A stretch of 21,570 nucleotides of DNA from Thermacetogenium sp. UBA5472 (GTDB lineage: Bacteria > Bacillota > DSM-12270 > Thermacetogeniales > Thermacetogeniaceae): assembly GCA_002426495.1 (NCBI GenBank), contig DIQC01000062.1:1-21570 (forward strand), read 5' to 3'. Position 1 is the stretch's first letter. Each line of letters starts with the position of its first letter. A program made the position numbers and the translations under genes. Positions 13,635-21,148 of the stretch are shown here, one piece after another. Under the pieces are notes generated by a model that saw only the letters and a program-made list of their open reading frames with translations, searched no databases and was not told where the DNA came from.

Positions 13635-14153
13635 TTAAAGCAGCAGCAGCACAATACTGATGCCCACCAGAAAACCCCCGTACTGCCACAGGCGTGTATT
13701 TTTTTCCTGGCTGCGCCTGGCTTTCTCTTCCTCCTGACGGAGGTGCATAGAGGTGAGAGCTATATTTTTATGCTGTTCCTCCCGGTCAGAGACCCCCAAT
13801 AGTTTTCCAAATGCACATAAAATAGCGTAGTCATCCTGGATCAATGCACTGGAATTCCAGTTATCCTGCAGTGCCTTTTCCCAGGCCTCGGCAACAGTAA
13901 AACCCTGCCCCTCACCGAACAGTTCCCCGGCCTTGCTAAATATTTTAGTGACACTATTACCCCTTCCCTGGCCAATTTTTTTCAAGGCTTCAGGAAGTGG
14001 GGTGGCGGCATAGAGAATCTCTGTATCCAACATCTGTAGGGCATCTTGCAGGGATCGCAGCTCATTAGATCTCTGAGAATAAAGGGATGCTGCCTTTATC
14101 CCGGTCAAGCCCAATGATCCAATCACCAAACAAGCTCCCAGCGCTGTCCACAC
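13635..14153 (-). CDS. spoIIIAB: Stage III sporulation protein AB
   Basis: A 172-residue protein of the SpoIIIA complex, with a hydrophobic segment at each end (about 4-19 and 155-172) and a helical cytoplasmic middle. That middle (RSNELRSLQDALQMLDTEILYAATPLPEALKKIG) resembles type II secretion GspF-like proteins, as known for this family. The start is GTG with AAGGGGAGAG upstream. It lies 20 bases after spoIIIAA, its presumed ATPase partner. Confidence 0.93.
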   Translation of the reverse strand: MWTALGACLVIGSLGLTGIKAASLYSQRSNELRSLQDALQMLDTEILYAATPLPEALKKIGQGRGNSVTKIFSKAGELFGEGQGFTVAEAWEKALQDNWNSSALIQDDYAILCAFGKLLGVSDREEQHKNIALTSMHLRQEEEKARRSQEKNTRLWQYGGFLVGISIVLLLL

Positions 14154-14173
14154 GTCTGCTCTCTCCCCTTATG

Positions 14174-15157
14174 TCAGTTAGCTATGGTTACCAACTGATG
14201 CTGTTCATCCCAGACTCCCTCAATTGTGCCGGGTCCCTTTCTTCTGCTCAAGAAAACATAACGTTGGAATACCTTACTGTCGATGAGTTCCCGCAGGTGG
14301 GGGCGTTCCTTCAGTTCTATCCAGGATGAAGCGTGAACTGTAGTCAACACACTTACACCCGTATGCACCATCTCCCAGATAGCGGTAACATCCCCGGCGC
14401 GTCCAATTTCATCTGTGGCGATTACCTGTGGTGCCATCGAGCGCAAGAGCATCACCATACCTTCGGCCTTAGGGCAGTGATCCAGCACATCCACACGAGG
14501 CCCCAAATCGTGCTGGGGAACCCCTTGACGACAGGATGCCAGTTCACACCTTTCATCAACGATCCCAACAGTCAGTGCCGGGAAATGCAGCTCCGGGATA
14601 CCGTAGCTTATAAAACGAACCAGGTCTCTGAGCATGGTAGTCTTTCCCGCACAGGGAGGGGATACGATCAATGTATGGTAAGGACGAGCCCGACGAAGAT
14701 TCAGCACATAGGGGAGCAGCGGACGAGCTGAGCCAGGAACGGCTCGGGCAATGCGGAAATTCAAACTGCCAATTTCCTTCAACGTTTTCAGTGAACCGCC
14801 CTCCAAAACCGCTCTTCCGGCAAGGCCGACACGATGCCCCCCGGGCAGAGTGAGAAAACCCTGCCTGAATTCCTCTTCAAAGGCATAGAGAGAACCCTGG
14901 CTGATCAATTGCACCGTTTTTTGCAGATCATCCTGTGATACCGTGTAAGCCCCGGAAATCAGCGGCGATGTCCCCCCGTTGCGATCCAAAAAAAACTCCT
15001 CCTGGTTTAAACGCACAGCAAGGGGGCGATTAAGGCGCAGACGAACCTCCTCTAAATCATCCACAATAGAAAGAGGCATCAGCTCCAGAACCTCTCTGAT
15101 GGACAGTGCAATAAAGGGAAGAATCTCCGCAAGACACCTTGCTGCCACTTGTCTCAT
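14174..15157 (-). CDS. spoIIIAA: Stage III sporulation protein AA (ATPase)
   Basis: Cytoplasmic ATPase of the SpoIIIA complex, related to secretion ATPases; it powers assembly or transport in the mother cell. 327 residues. Walker A is SPPCAGKTT (166-174), Walker B is QVIATDEIG (about 245-253), and VHTGVSVLTTVHASS follows. The N-terminal part, with GSLYAFEEEFRQGFLTLPGGHRVGLAGRAV, is conserved in the family. ACAAGGAGGGG sits upstream of the ATG. A terminator lies upstream, so the operon needs its own promoter in 15158-15220. By analogy this would be sigma-E dependent, but I see only a weak candidate (CATCAAAT, no convincing -35). Confidence 0.95.
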   Translation of the reverse strand: MRQVAARCLAEILPFIALSIREVLELMPLSIVDDLEEVRLRLNRPLAVRLNQEEFFLDRNGGTSPLISGAYTVSQDDLQKTVQLISQGSLYAFEEEFRQGFLTLPGGHRVGLAGRAVLEGGSLKTLKEIGSLNFRIARAVPGSARPLLPYVLNLRRARPYHTLIVSPPCAGKTTMLRDLVRFISYGIPELHFPALTVGIVDERCELASCRQGVPQHDLGPRVDVLDHCPKAEGMVMLLRSMAPQVIATDEIGRAGDVTAIWEMVHTGVSVLTTVHASSWIELKERPHLRELIDSKVFQRYVFLSRRKGPGTIEGVWDEQHQLVTIAN

Positions 15158-15220
15158 CTGTATACCCCTCCTTGTCTATTGGTACTACTGATATATATTT
15201 GATGATTTCCATGTTTATGC

Positions 15221-15252
15221 AAAATAAAAAAACCGCCCCTATCAAGAGCGGT
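15221..15252 (-). terminator. Rho-independent terminator before the spoIIIA operon
   Basis: On the minus strand ACCGCTC pairs with GGGCGGT (7 bp, one G-U) around TTGATAG, followed by seven T then ATTTT. It ends the efp/zinc-ribbon unit about 65 bases downstream of that gene and insulates the sporulation operon. Confidence 0.88.
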
Positions 15253-15272
15253 GTATTTGACATACTCCCCAC

Positions 15273-15305
15273 GCCCGCCGCCAGCCTGTCCGGCAGGCGG
15301 CGGGC
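15273..15305. repeat. Very GC-rich palindrome
   Basis: GCCCGCCGCC and GGCGGCGGGC are perfect 10-base arms around a 13-base loop, so a very stable hairpin can form on either strand. It lies 12 bases past the stop of the zinc-ribbon gene and 20 bases before the terminator. Its composition is unlike the surroundings, which suggests a dispersed or mobile palindrome unit. Confidence 0.85.
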
Positions 15306-15317
15306 GGACGGGGGATT

Positions 15318-15773
15318 CTACTCGCGTTCCTCCCCATCATTTTTTTTCTCCCAATCTTCGGGGAGAGACATTGAACCATCATTAACAAAAACCACTTTAG
15401 TGCAATTTGGACAGGTTACTTCGATGATGTCCTCATCATCAATGATCTCAGATTCGAAGCAGATAATATCGTGACACTGGGGACATTCCACTTCTACATA
15501 AGTGATATCATCATCAAGAAGCTCGCATTCGTCGTCATCATCGTCAAGATCTATCTCATCATCATCATCATCATCGAAAAGTTCATCATCGAAACATTCC
15601 AGATAATCCTCCAGATCCTCGACAGAAACCTGTAAATCCTCCACCTCATCAGTCAGATCGGCAATGATATCAACGATCTGTTTAAGAATACGCTGTTCAT
15701 CTTTCCCCTCATCCAATTTCAAACCCTCAGTCAATCCCTGCAGGTAAGCGGTTCTTTCCCGCAATTCATCCAT
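15318..15773 (-). CDS. Aspartate-rich zinc-ribbon protein (CD1247 N-terminal domain family)
   Basis: A 151-residue cytoplasmic protein of unknown function. The N-terminal helical domain (MDELRERTAYLQGLTEGLKL...IVDIIADLTDEVEDLQ) resembles the clostridial CD1247 N-terminal family often found between efp and spoIIIAA. An extremely acidic stretch (about 61-89, almost all Asp/Glu) follows. Then comes a zinc ribbon with CPQC (97-100) and CPNC (121-124), and a charged tail. The Asp run is encoded by a GAT/GAC repeat that could change length by slippage. AGGAGG before the ATG supports the start. A role in transcription or sporulation is only suggested by context. Confidence 0.85.
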   Translation of the reverse strand: MDELRERTAYLQGLTEGLKLDEGKDEQRILKQIVDIIADLTDEVEDLQVSVEDLEDYLECFDDELFDDDDDDEIDLDDDDDECELLDDDITYVEVECPQCHDIICFESEIIDDEDIIEVTCPNCTKVVFVNDGSMSLPEDWEKKNDGEERE

Positions 15774-15794
15774 GTCCTGACCTCCTGGATTTAT

Positions 15795-15835
15795 TTTATA
15801 TTGCTAATATAAACAACTACCTAGGCGTAAGTCAA
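15795..15835 (-). promoter_or_regulatory. Promoter with palindrome over the -10, upstream of the zinc-ribbon gene
   Basis: TTGACT (15835-15830), an 18-base spacer, then TATATT (15811-15806). The -10 lies in a perfect 8-base inverted repeat with a 3-base spacer (15795-15813: TTTATATT/AATATAAA), which could be an operator. The region is the 109-base gap after efp, where no terminator is seen. Confidence 0.5.
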
Positions 15836-15882
15836 GCGGGAGTCTAAAGCCAACTAATTCTCGACCTAAGAACTTGCTTTAA

Positions 15883-16440
15883 TTAAGCGCGCTCTAAATA
15901 ATCTCCTGTTTTGGTATCTACCTTTATAACTTCCCCCTCTTCTACAAATAGTGGCACCTGGATCACTAAACCCGTTTCCAGGGTTGCCGCTTTTGTAGCA
16001 CCGGTAGCAGTATCCCCACGTACACCCGGTTCTGCAGAAGTTACTTCAAGTTCCACAGAATGGGGCAGATCTATCCCCATCAGCTCGTCATTATAAGTGA
16101 GGATGAAAATATTCATGTTTTCCTTTAAATAATTAATATTATCCCCTAATTGATCCTCAGTAATACTGACCTGGTCATAGGTTTCGTTATCCATGAAAAC
16201 GAAGGAATCCCCTTCCCGATAGAGATACTGCATCTCCTTCCTTTCAATGTGCGCCCTGCTCACCTTCTCTGCAGAGCGAAAAGTGCGCTCAACCACACCC
16301 CCTGTGCGCATATTCTTTAGCTTAGTGCGCACAAATGCCGCTCCTTTACCAGGTTTGACGTGCTGAAAATCCACGACACTATATACTTCCCCATCTACCT
16401 CAATTGTTAAACCTGTTCTTAAATCATTTGTTGAAATCAT
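15883..16440 (-). CDS. efp: Translation elongation factor P
   Basis: EF-P binds between the P and E sites and relieves ribosome stalling at polyproline. It has 185 residues, the usual length, with three beta-barrel domains. The tip loop is KPGKGAAFVRTKLKN with Lys32, the position modified in Bacillus EF-P. GIDLPHSVELEV and TGLVIQVPLFVEEGEVIKVDTKTGDYLERA are family signatures. The MISTNDLRTG start is standard; its ribosome site is only AAAAAGG touching the ATG, with two REP-like repeats upstream. It follows the aminopeptidase gene, a common clostridial pairing. Confidence 0.97.
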   Translation of the reverse strand: MISTNDLRTGLTIEVDGEVYSVVDFQHVKPGKGAAFVRTKLKNMRTGGVVERTFRSAEKVSRAHIERKEMQYLYREGDSFVFMDNETYDQVSITEDQLGDNINYLKENMNIFILTYNDELMGIDLPHSVELEVTSAEPGVRGDTATGATKAATLETGLVIQVPLFVEEGEVIKVDTKTGDYLERA

Positions 16441-16471
16441 CCTTTTTCATGCCTCACTTCCCAAGAATATT

Positions 16472-16495
16472 GACACAAGGGGACGGTCCTGTGTC
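16472..16495. repeat. REP-like palindrome copy B1
   Basis: A 24-base copy with arms GACACA and TGTGTC; compared with the other copies it lacks 3 bases (TCT) in the right half. It lies 13 bases from copy B2 in the pepP-efp gap. Confidence 0.85.
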
Positions 16496-16508
16496 TCCCA
16501 CTGTCATT

Positions 16509-16535
16509 GACACAAGGGGACGGTTCTCCTGTGTC
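16509..16535. repeat. REP-like palindrome copy B2
   Basis: A 27-base copy in the same orientation as B1 and as copies A and C, with GGGGACGGTTCTCC at its core. It ends 5 bases before the aminopeptidase stop codon, so the 100-base intergenic gap is largely repeat. Confidence 0.88.
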
Positions 16536-16540
16536 AACTG

Positions 16541-17617
16541 TCAAGCCACGATCAGGTACTTTGTCACAGGTGTAAGTATTTCACAGCCATTCTCTTTGAC
16601 CAGGACAGTATCCTCGATACGCACCCCTCCCCATCGGGGGATATAAACACCGGGTTCAATTGTGACTACCATGCCCTTTTCCAGCAGCAGGTCCTCTCCC
16701 TGAGCAAGCCTTGGCCCCTCATGAACAGCCAGCCCCACTCCATGCCCTAGAGAATGGACGAAGTAGTCATCATAACCTGCCTCAGCGAAGAACCGGCGGA
16801 CATGGCTATCCACCTCAGCTGCCTTAACCCCTGCCCTGACAGCTCTGATGCCTCTTGCTTGCGCTTCACGTACAATTTCATAAACCTCCTGCTGCCTAGC
16901 GGAAACCGTTCCTACAGCAATGGTTCTCGTCAAATCAGCAGCATAACCTTTATAAGTAGCCCCCAGATCGAAAGTGATCAGCTCACCCCTCCTGATTTTT
17001 TTCTCAGTGGCTGTGCCATGAGGTAGAGCTCCCCTCTCTCCGGAAGCAACAATGGTTTCAAAGGCGGGAGGGCCGCTGCCATTACTCCGCATAAAATATT
17101 CTAATATAATGGCGATCTCCTGCTCACTCTGCCCGGGGCGTATCTCCCCCAGCAGATATCGAAAAGCGCTGGCAGTTATCGCTCCTGCCTCCCGAATCAA
17201 TTCAATCTCGGTTTCATCTTTCAATAAACGCAGTTTTTCCACTAAGCCTTTCACAGGAACAAGTTCTGCCGAAAAAGATTCCCGTAGCCTTTCCCACTGC
17301 CAGTAAGTGAGATGATCCTGTTCGAAACAGATGCTTTGGATCCCTTCAGTTCTGGCCAATTCTGTCAATGCTTTGACAAAGGATTTTTTATAAAGGATAA
17401 ATTTACAGCCAGGAGCCTCCTGCTGTGCCTGTTCTTGATATCTTCCATCAGCAAAGAGGAAGGATGCCTGCTGGGTTACCAACAATAATCCCTCGCCACC
17501 GGAAAAACCGCTGAGATAGAATACATTATCCGACTTGGAAACCAAAAGAGATTCCAAATGCTGCTGTTCCAGGTCATGACGAAGGGTGCTCAGTCTTTTT
17601 TTGTAAATTGCGGTCAT
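16541..17617 (-). CDS. pepP: Xaa-Pro aminopeptidase (M24B family)
   Basis: Cytoplasmic metallopeptidase that removes an N-terminal residue preceding proline. 358 residues: an N-terminal creatinase-like domain (1-125) and a C-terminal pita-bread domain. All five metal ligands are visible: Asp217 (FDLGATYKGY), Asp228 (ADLTRT), His292 (LGHGVGL), Glu321 (IEPGVY) and Glu335 (RIEDTV), with His299 in VHEGP as a catalytic histidine. AAGGAAGG upstream of ATG sets the start. It lies between aroQ and efp. A prolidase-type (dipeptide) specificity cannot be excluded from sequence. Confidence 0.94.
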   Translation of the reverse strand: MTAIYKKRLSTLRHDLEQQHLESLLVSKSDNVFYLSGFSGGEGLLLVTQQASFLFADGRYQEQAQQEAPGCKFILYKKSFVKALTELARTEGIQSICFEQDHLTYWQWERLRESFSAELVPVKGLVEKLRLLKDETEIELIREAGAITASAFRYLLGEIRPGQSEQEIAIILEYFMRSNGSGPPAFETIVASGERGALPHGTATEKKIRRGELITFDLGATYKGYAADLTRTIAVGTVSARQQEVYEIVREAQARGIRAVRAGVKAAEVDSHVRRFFAEAGYDDYFVHSLGHGVGLAVHEGPRLAQGEDLLLEKGMVVTIEPGVYIPRWGGVRIEDTVLVKENGCEILTPVTKYLIVA

Positions 17618-17639
17618 TTGTTACCTTCCTTTAATAGAG

Positions 17640-17666
17640 GTCGGATGCCAGAAGTCGGATGTCGGA
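17640..17666. repeat. Short GTCGGATG direct repeats in the aroQ-pepP gap
   Basis: GTCGGATG at 17640-17647 and 17654-17661, then GTCGGA at 17661-17666, all within a 52-base gap. It looks like a low-complexity intergenic repeat; no palindrome or gene is seen. Confidence 0.5.
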
Positions 17667-17669
17667 AAT

Positions 17670-18125
17670 CTAGCTGCTATTCTTTCCGTCTGATTTGATC
17701 AGATGACAGGCCGCGGTCAAGGCGAGCTGGTAACTCAAATGCCCGAAACCGGTTATCAGGCCCCAGGCGGCAGGAGTGACTACAGAACGACTGCGCCAGG
17801 ATTCACGGGCGGCAATGTTGCTCATGTGCACCTCGATCACAGGAATGTTCACACTCCTGATAGCGTCATGGATAGCATAACTATAGTGTGTCAAAGCACC
17901 GGGGTTGAGGATGATCACATCGAAGTTTCCACGTGCATTATGGATCTGATTGATGAGTTCCCCCTCATGGTTAGATTGAAAGGCTAAAACCCCGACACCT
18001 TCCGCCTTCCCTTGCTGCTGCAAACTATTATTGATCTGCTCCAGGGTCATAGATCCATAGATCTCCTCTTCTCGCTCCCCTAAAAGATTGAGGTTCGGCC
18101 CGTGGAGTACCAAAACCCTTGCCAA
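17670..18125 (-). CDS. aroQ: Type II 3-dehydroquinate dehydratase
   Basis: Third step of the shikimate pathway: anti-elimination-type dehydration of 3-dehydroquinate by a dodecameric small enzyme. 151 residues with HGPNLNLLGERE (8-19), catalytic Tyr23 (EIYG), Asn75 (LNPGALTHYSYAI), His100 (EVHMSNIAARE) and the basic RSRSV segment. The start is TTG at 18125, supported by GAGGTGAGGG 6-8 bases upstream and by the conserved MARVLVLHGPN start. It sits between tldE and the aminopeptidase, away from other shikimate genes in this window. Confidence 0.96.
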   Translation of the reverse strand: MARVLVLHGPNLNLLGEREEEIYGSMTLEQINNSLQQQGKAEGVGVLAFQSNHEGELINQIHNARGNFDVIILNPGALTHYSYAIHDAIRSVNIPVIEVHMSNIAARESWRSRSVVTPAAWGLITGFGHLSYQLALTAACHLIKSDGKNSS

Positions 18126-18132
18126 TTAGCCC

Positions 18133-18258
18133 TCACCTCACCGAATAATTCTTGATAGATATACATATATATTTTTCCCGCTGCACCCGGGCAAACCCTT
18201 CCCAACTCAAAATAGTTTCCAGCACCTGCTCAACCACAACTAGGGTGCAGTCAACCAC
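18133..18258 (-). CDS. Possible 41-residue ORF between tldE and aroQ
   Basis: An open frame from GTG (18258) to TGA (18135-18133) in the 162-base tldE-aroQ gap. It has a Val/Leu-rich amphipathic N-terminal half (VVVEQVLETILSW) and a basic second half ending in KNYSVR. GGAAG is 5 bases before the GTG. The stop overlaps the aroQ Shine-Dalgarno, as in coupled genes. I recognise no family. The frame continues open upstream into tldE, so chance is quite possible. Confidence 0.25.
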   Translation of the reverse strand: MVDCTLVVVEQVLETILSWEGFARVQREKYICISIKNYSVR

Positions 18259-18276
18259 ATTGCTTCCACATTGCTT
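18255..18276. repeat. Perfect 11-bp tandem duplication
   Basis: CCACATTGCTT occurs twice in a row just past the tldE stop. It is probably a replication-slippage product; it overlaps the start of the possible small ORF. Confidence 0.8.
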
Positions 18277-18287
18277 TATGATCCGCT

Positions 18288-19640
18288 TTATCCGCTGACA
18301 GTCAAATTGGCGACTCGGACTGTGGGCGCCCCCCTACCTGCGAAAAATCGCAGATCGCTACCTACGGCGTCAACACCTGCCAGCAGTTCCAATATATTGC
18401 CAGCTATTACCATGCCCCTTACAGGTGTAGTAAGTTCTCCGTTGTGTATCCAAATTCCTGCCGCTCCGAGGGAAAAATCACCTGAGATAGGGTTGGCTGT
18501 ATGCATACCCATTACTTCAGTGAGATAGAAGCCTTCTCCTGTTTCATTGATGATTGCCTCCTGAAAACCCTTGCCAGGAGCAACGTAAAAGTTACTGCTG
18601 CCCAACTGGGGTGGCGACTGAAAGGAACCCCGCGCCCCGTTCCCTGTTGAAGAAACGCCATCTTTGGCCGCAGTATAGGAATTGTACATGAACCCCTGCA
18701 GTTTGCCACTGTCCACCAACACTGTCTTCTGAGTAGGGACACCCTCACCATCAAAGGGAGCGCTAGCAATTCCCCCTGGTTTGGCACCATCATCAACTAT
18801 GGTCACCAATTCAGAGACCACCCTTTCCCCTATTTTACCGGCAAAAAGGGAGCGCCCTTTTTGGACAGCCTCAGCACTCAAAGCAGAGGCCAGCATGCCC
18901 AGAAAACTTGACACAACATAAGGATCCATGACTACTGGAACCCGTTTGGTAGACAGCCGCTGTGCACCGATCATGCGCACCGCTTTCCTGGCCGCTTCCT
19001 TTCCCAGGGCATCCGGATCCAAGTCCTTTAATCTGCGCACATAATCCACAGAGAAACCTGTCTGCTGATCACCATCTTTTCCAGCCACAAAGGCAGCCAT
19101 ACCACCACACAAATCCCCCCCGGAGGTCAGAGACACACCTTTACTATTAGCAATTGCTATCTCATAACTGACCTCTTCATAACTGACCTGTTCTGTCAGT
19201 TGTACCAGCGGATCAAAAGAGCGCCCGCTCTTTTCCATCTGACGAGCCATCTCGATCTTCTCTTCAAGAGAAACCTGGCCCAGCTGCGGATCATTCAAAT
19301 CCAGTTCCGGATAAGAAGTGGCTGGTTCAGGAAGTGTATAGTAGGAATCCTCGCTGGCAGCCTTGGCATTAGCCAATGCTATCTCCAGAGTGTTCGCCAG
19401 GTTTCCCCAGGTCAACTCTGTCGTATAGGCATACCCCAAGCGGCCATTCTGGATGACACGAATGCCCAGTCCGGCATCTTTGGCCACCTTCAGGTTTTCC
19501 ACCTGGCCATCCCTGACTTCGATGCTCAGCTCCCTTTCACTGTCAAAGTACGCCTCAGCATGCTCCACATTATGCTTTTTGGACTCTTCGATAACAGCTC
19601 TTACTAAATCCTCACCTGCAAGTTTTTTATCACTATTCAA
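18288..19640 (-). CDS. pmbA: TldE/PmbA-type subunit of the TldD/TldE protease
   Basis: Non-catalytic partner in the TldD-TldE heterodimeric metalloprotease, known in E. coli for maturing microcin B17 and degrading CcdA by trimming unfolded peptides. 450 residues. It shares the TldD architecture (GLGIRVIQNGRLGYAYTT near 53-70; VVSELVTIVDDGAKPGGI; ARGSFQSPPQLGSSNFYV) but lacks the HExxxH motif, having VMDPYVVSSFLGMLASALSAE at that place. The start is TTG at 19640 with GAGGTGG upstream and overlaps the tldD stop (TTGA), so the two are translationally coupled and probably made in equal amounts. Confidence 0.94.
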   Translation of the reverse strand: MNSDKKLAGEDLVRAVIEESKKHNVEHAEAYFDSERELSIEVRDGQVENLKVAKDAGLGIRVIQNGRLGYAYTTELTWGNLANTLEIALANAKAASEDSYYTLPEPATSYPELDLNDPQLGQVSLEEKIEMARQMEKSGRSFDPLVQLTEQVSYEEVSYEIAIANSKGVSLTSGGDLCGGMAAFVAGKDGDQQTGFSVDYVRRLKDLDPDALGKEAARKAVRMIGAQRLSTKRVPVVMDPYVVSSFLGMLASALSAEAVQKGRSLFAGKIGERVVSELVTIVDDGAKPGGIASAPFDGEGVPTQKTVLVDSGKLQGFMYNSYTAAKDGVSSTGNGARGSFQSPPQLGSSNFYVAPGKGFQEAIINETGEGFYLTEVMGMHTANPISGDFSLGAAGIWIHNGELTTPVRGMVIAGNILELLAGVDAVGSDLRFFAGRGAPTVRVANLTVSG

Positions 19641-21148
19641 GAGTGGTCCACCTCATCTTCCAATATTCCACCGACAACAAGATCCGGGATTCTGATGGTG
19701 GGCTGAGCATCTGAAACGGGAACACCCTGCCCATCCTTACCACAGGTGCCGATGGTAAACCCGAGATCATTCCCCACTCGATCGATCTTCTGTAAAACCT
19801 CAGGACCATTCCCAGTCAAAGTGGCACCCCTTACAGGCTCATCGATTTTTCCATCCTTGATCAGATACCCCTCCAGAACCTCGAAAACAAAATCCCCTGT
19901 GGTTGTATTCACCTGTCCGCCCCCCATGCGGCGCACAAACAGGCCTTTATCTGTCTCTCGGATAATCTCCTCAGGGGAGTGCTCCCCGGCGGCCAGGTAT
20001 GTGGTGGTCATGCGGGGTATCGGCCGATGGCGGAAGGTTTCCCGTCTGGCATTCCCCGTTGGCTGCACCCCATCACGCTCGGCTGTGATCCGGTCATTTA
20101 TAAAATTTTTCAAGATACCCTTCTCGATGAGCACATTGCTCTGTGCAGGGTTTCCCTCATCATCAAACCTGTATGACCCGTATTTTCCGGGAATTGTTCC
20201 ATCATCAACAACAGTCACCAGTTCAGAAGCCACCTGTTCACCCTTTTTCCCGGCATAAACAGAAAGACACTTTTGAACAAGATCAGCCTCTAAGCCATGG
20301 CCGCAGGCCTCATGGATCATCGTTCCCCCCGCTTCACCGGAGAGCACCACATCCATCCGCCCTGCCGGTGCTGGCCGGGCTTTCAGCATCAGTAATGCCC
20401 GCTCAGCAGCCCTTCTCCCCAGATCAGCTGCCTTTTCCTCCTCGAAAAGTTCAAAACCCTTAGTGCCACCAGCAGAGTCAAACCCTGTCTGAATGGCCTT
20501 TCCATCAGATGCCACCACCTGCACCACCATCCGGGTGCGTACCCGCTCATCCTCCACATAAACACCATCACTGTTAGCAATGGCAACCTGCTGAATGACA
20601 TCCGCATAACCGACACTGACCTGACGAATCAGCTGTTCATCCTTAGAGCGGGCGGCCTGTTCAGCCTCTTTAACCAGAGCCACCTTCTCCTCGATAGCCA
20701 CCTGGTCGGGTCGCTGCTCAATAGGTAGGCACACCGGGGATTCCCGCTGTTGAAGGACTATGGGAGTAGGGGCTGCTGCTCCTGGAGTTGCGGCTGGGTC
20801 TGCGACTCCTGTAGCTGGGGCTCCTCCTGGAGTAGCGGCTGCGGCTGGGGCGGCAGCTGCTCCAGCCCCACTGGCATCACCCGCCTCACCGGACACACCG
20901 ACAGCAACCTGGCCAGCTAGCCTGAGCAAGGCCTCCTTAGAGAGGTCTGTCGTATAGCCATAGGCCGTGTTATCCCCTTTCACAACCCTGATCCCGGCAC
21001 CCTGATCACGCCCCGAGATCACCCGCTCGATCTTCCCCGCCTCCATACTGACCCTGTTCTGAGCACTTTTTTCCATATAAATCTCAGCGAAGTTCCCATT
21101 ACTGCTGGCAAGCTCTAAAACCTCTGCCAGAACTTCCTTTTCAATCAT
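19637..21148 (-). CDS. tldD: TldD-type metalloprotease with Ala/Gly/Pro-rich insertion
   Basis: Catalytic subunit of the TldD/TldE protease. 503 residues from ATG 21148, with zinc motif HEACGH (279-284) in GEAGGTMIHEACGHGLEAD, then VASELVTVVDDGTIPGKYGSYRFDDEGNPAQ and the C-terminal FTIGTCGKDGQGVPVSDAQPTIRI. Residues of about 86-128 form a low-complexity run of Ala, Gly, Pro and Thr not normal for this family, in the N-terminal domain between LAGQVAV and VLQQRE. The ATG is chosen because GTGAGG lies about 9 bases before it; a GTG at 21163 in the same frame is an alternative. The encoded peptide substrate is unknown. Confidence 0.93.
   Translation of the reverse strand: MIEKEVLAEVLELASSNGNFAEIYMEKSAQNRVSMEAGKIERVISGRDQGAGIRVVKGDNTAYGYTTDLSKEALLRLAGQVAVGVSGEAGDASGAGAAAAPAAAATPGGAPATGVADPAATPGAAAPTPIVLQQRESPVCLPIEQRPDQVAIEEKVALVKEAEQAARSKDEQLIRQVSVGYADVIQQVAIANSDGVYVEDERVRTRMVVQVVASDGKAIQTGFDSAGGTKGFELFEEEKAADLGRRAAERALLMLKARPAPAGRMDVVLSGEAGGTMIHEACGHGLEADLVQKCLSVYAGKKGEQVASELVTVVDDGTIPGKYGSYRFDDEGNPAQSNVLIEKGILKNFINDRITAERDGVQPTGNARRETFRHRPIPRMTTTYLAAGEHSPEEIIRETDKGLFVRRMGGGQVNTTTGDFVFEVLEGYLIKDGKIDEPVRGATLTGNGPEVLQKIDRVGNDLGFTIGTCGKDGQGVPVSDAQPTIRIPDLVVGGILEDEVDHS
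20765..20893 (-). repeat. Low-complexity Ala/Gly/Pro-coding tract inside tldD
   Basis: About 130 bases of degenerate repeats such as GGAGTTGCGGCTG / GGAGTAGCGGCTG and GCTCCTGGAG / GCTCCTCCTGGAG (plus strand), encoding the linker-like insertion. The in-frame expansion suggests slippage; the rest of tldD has ordinary composition. Confidence 0.8.
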
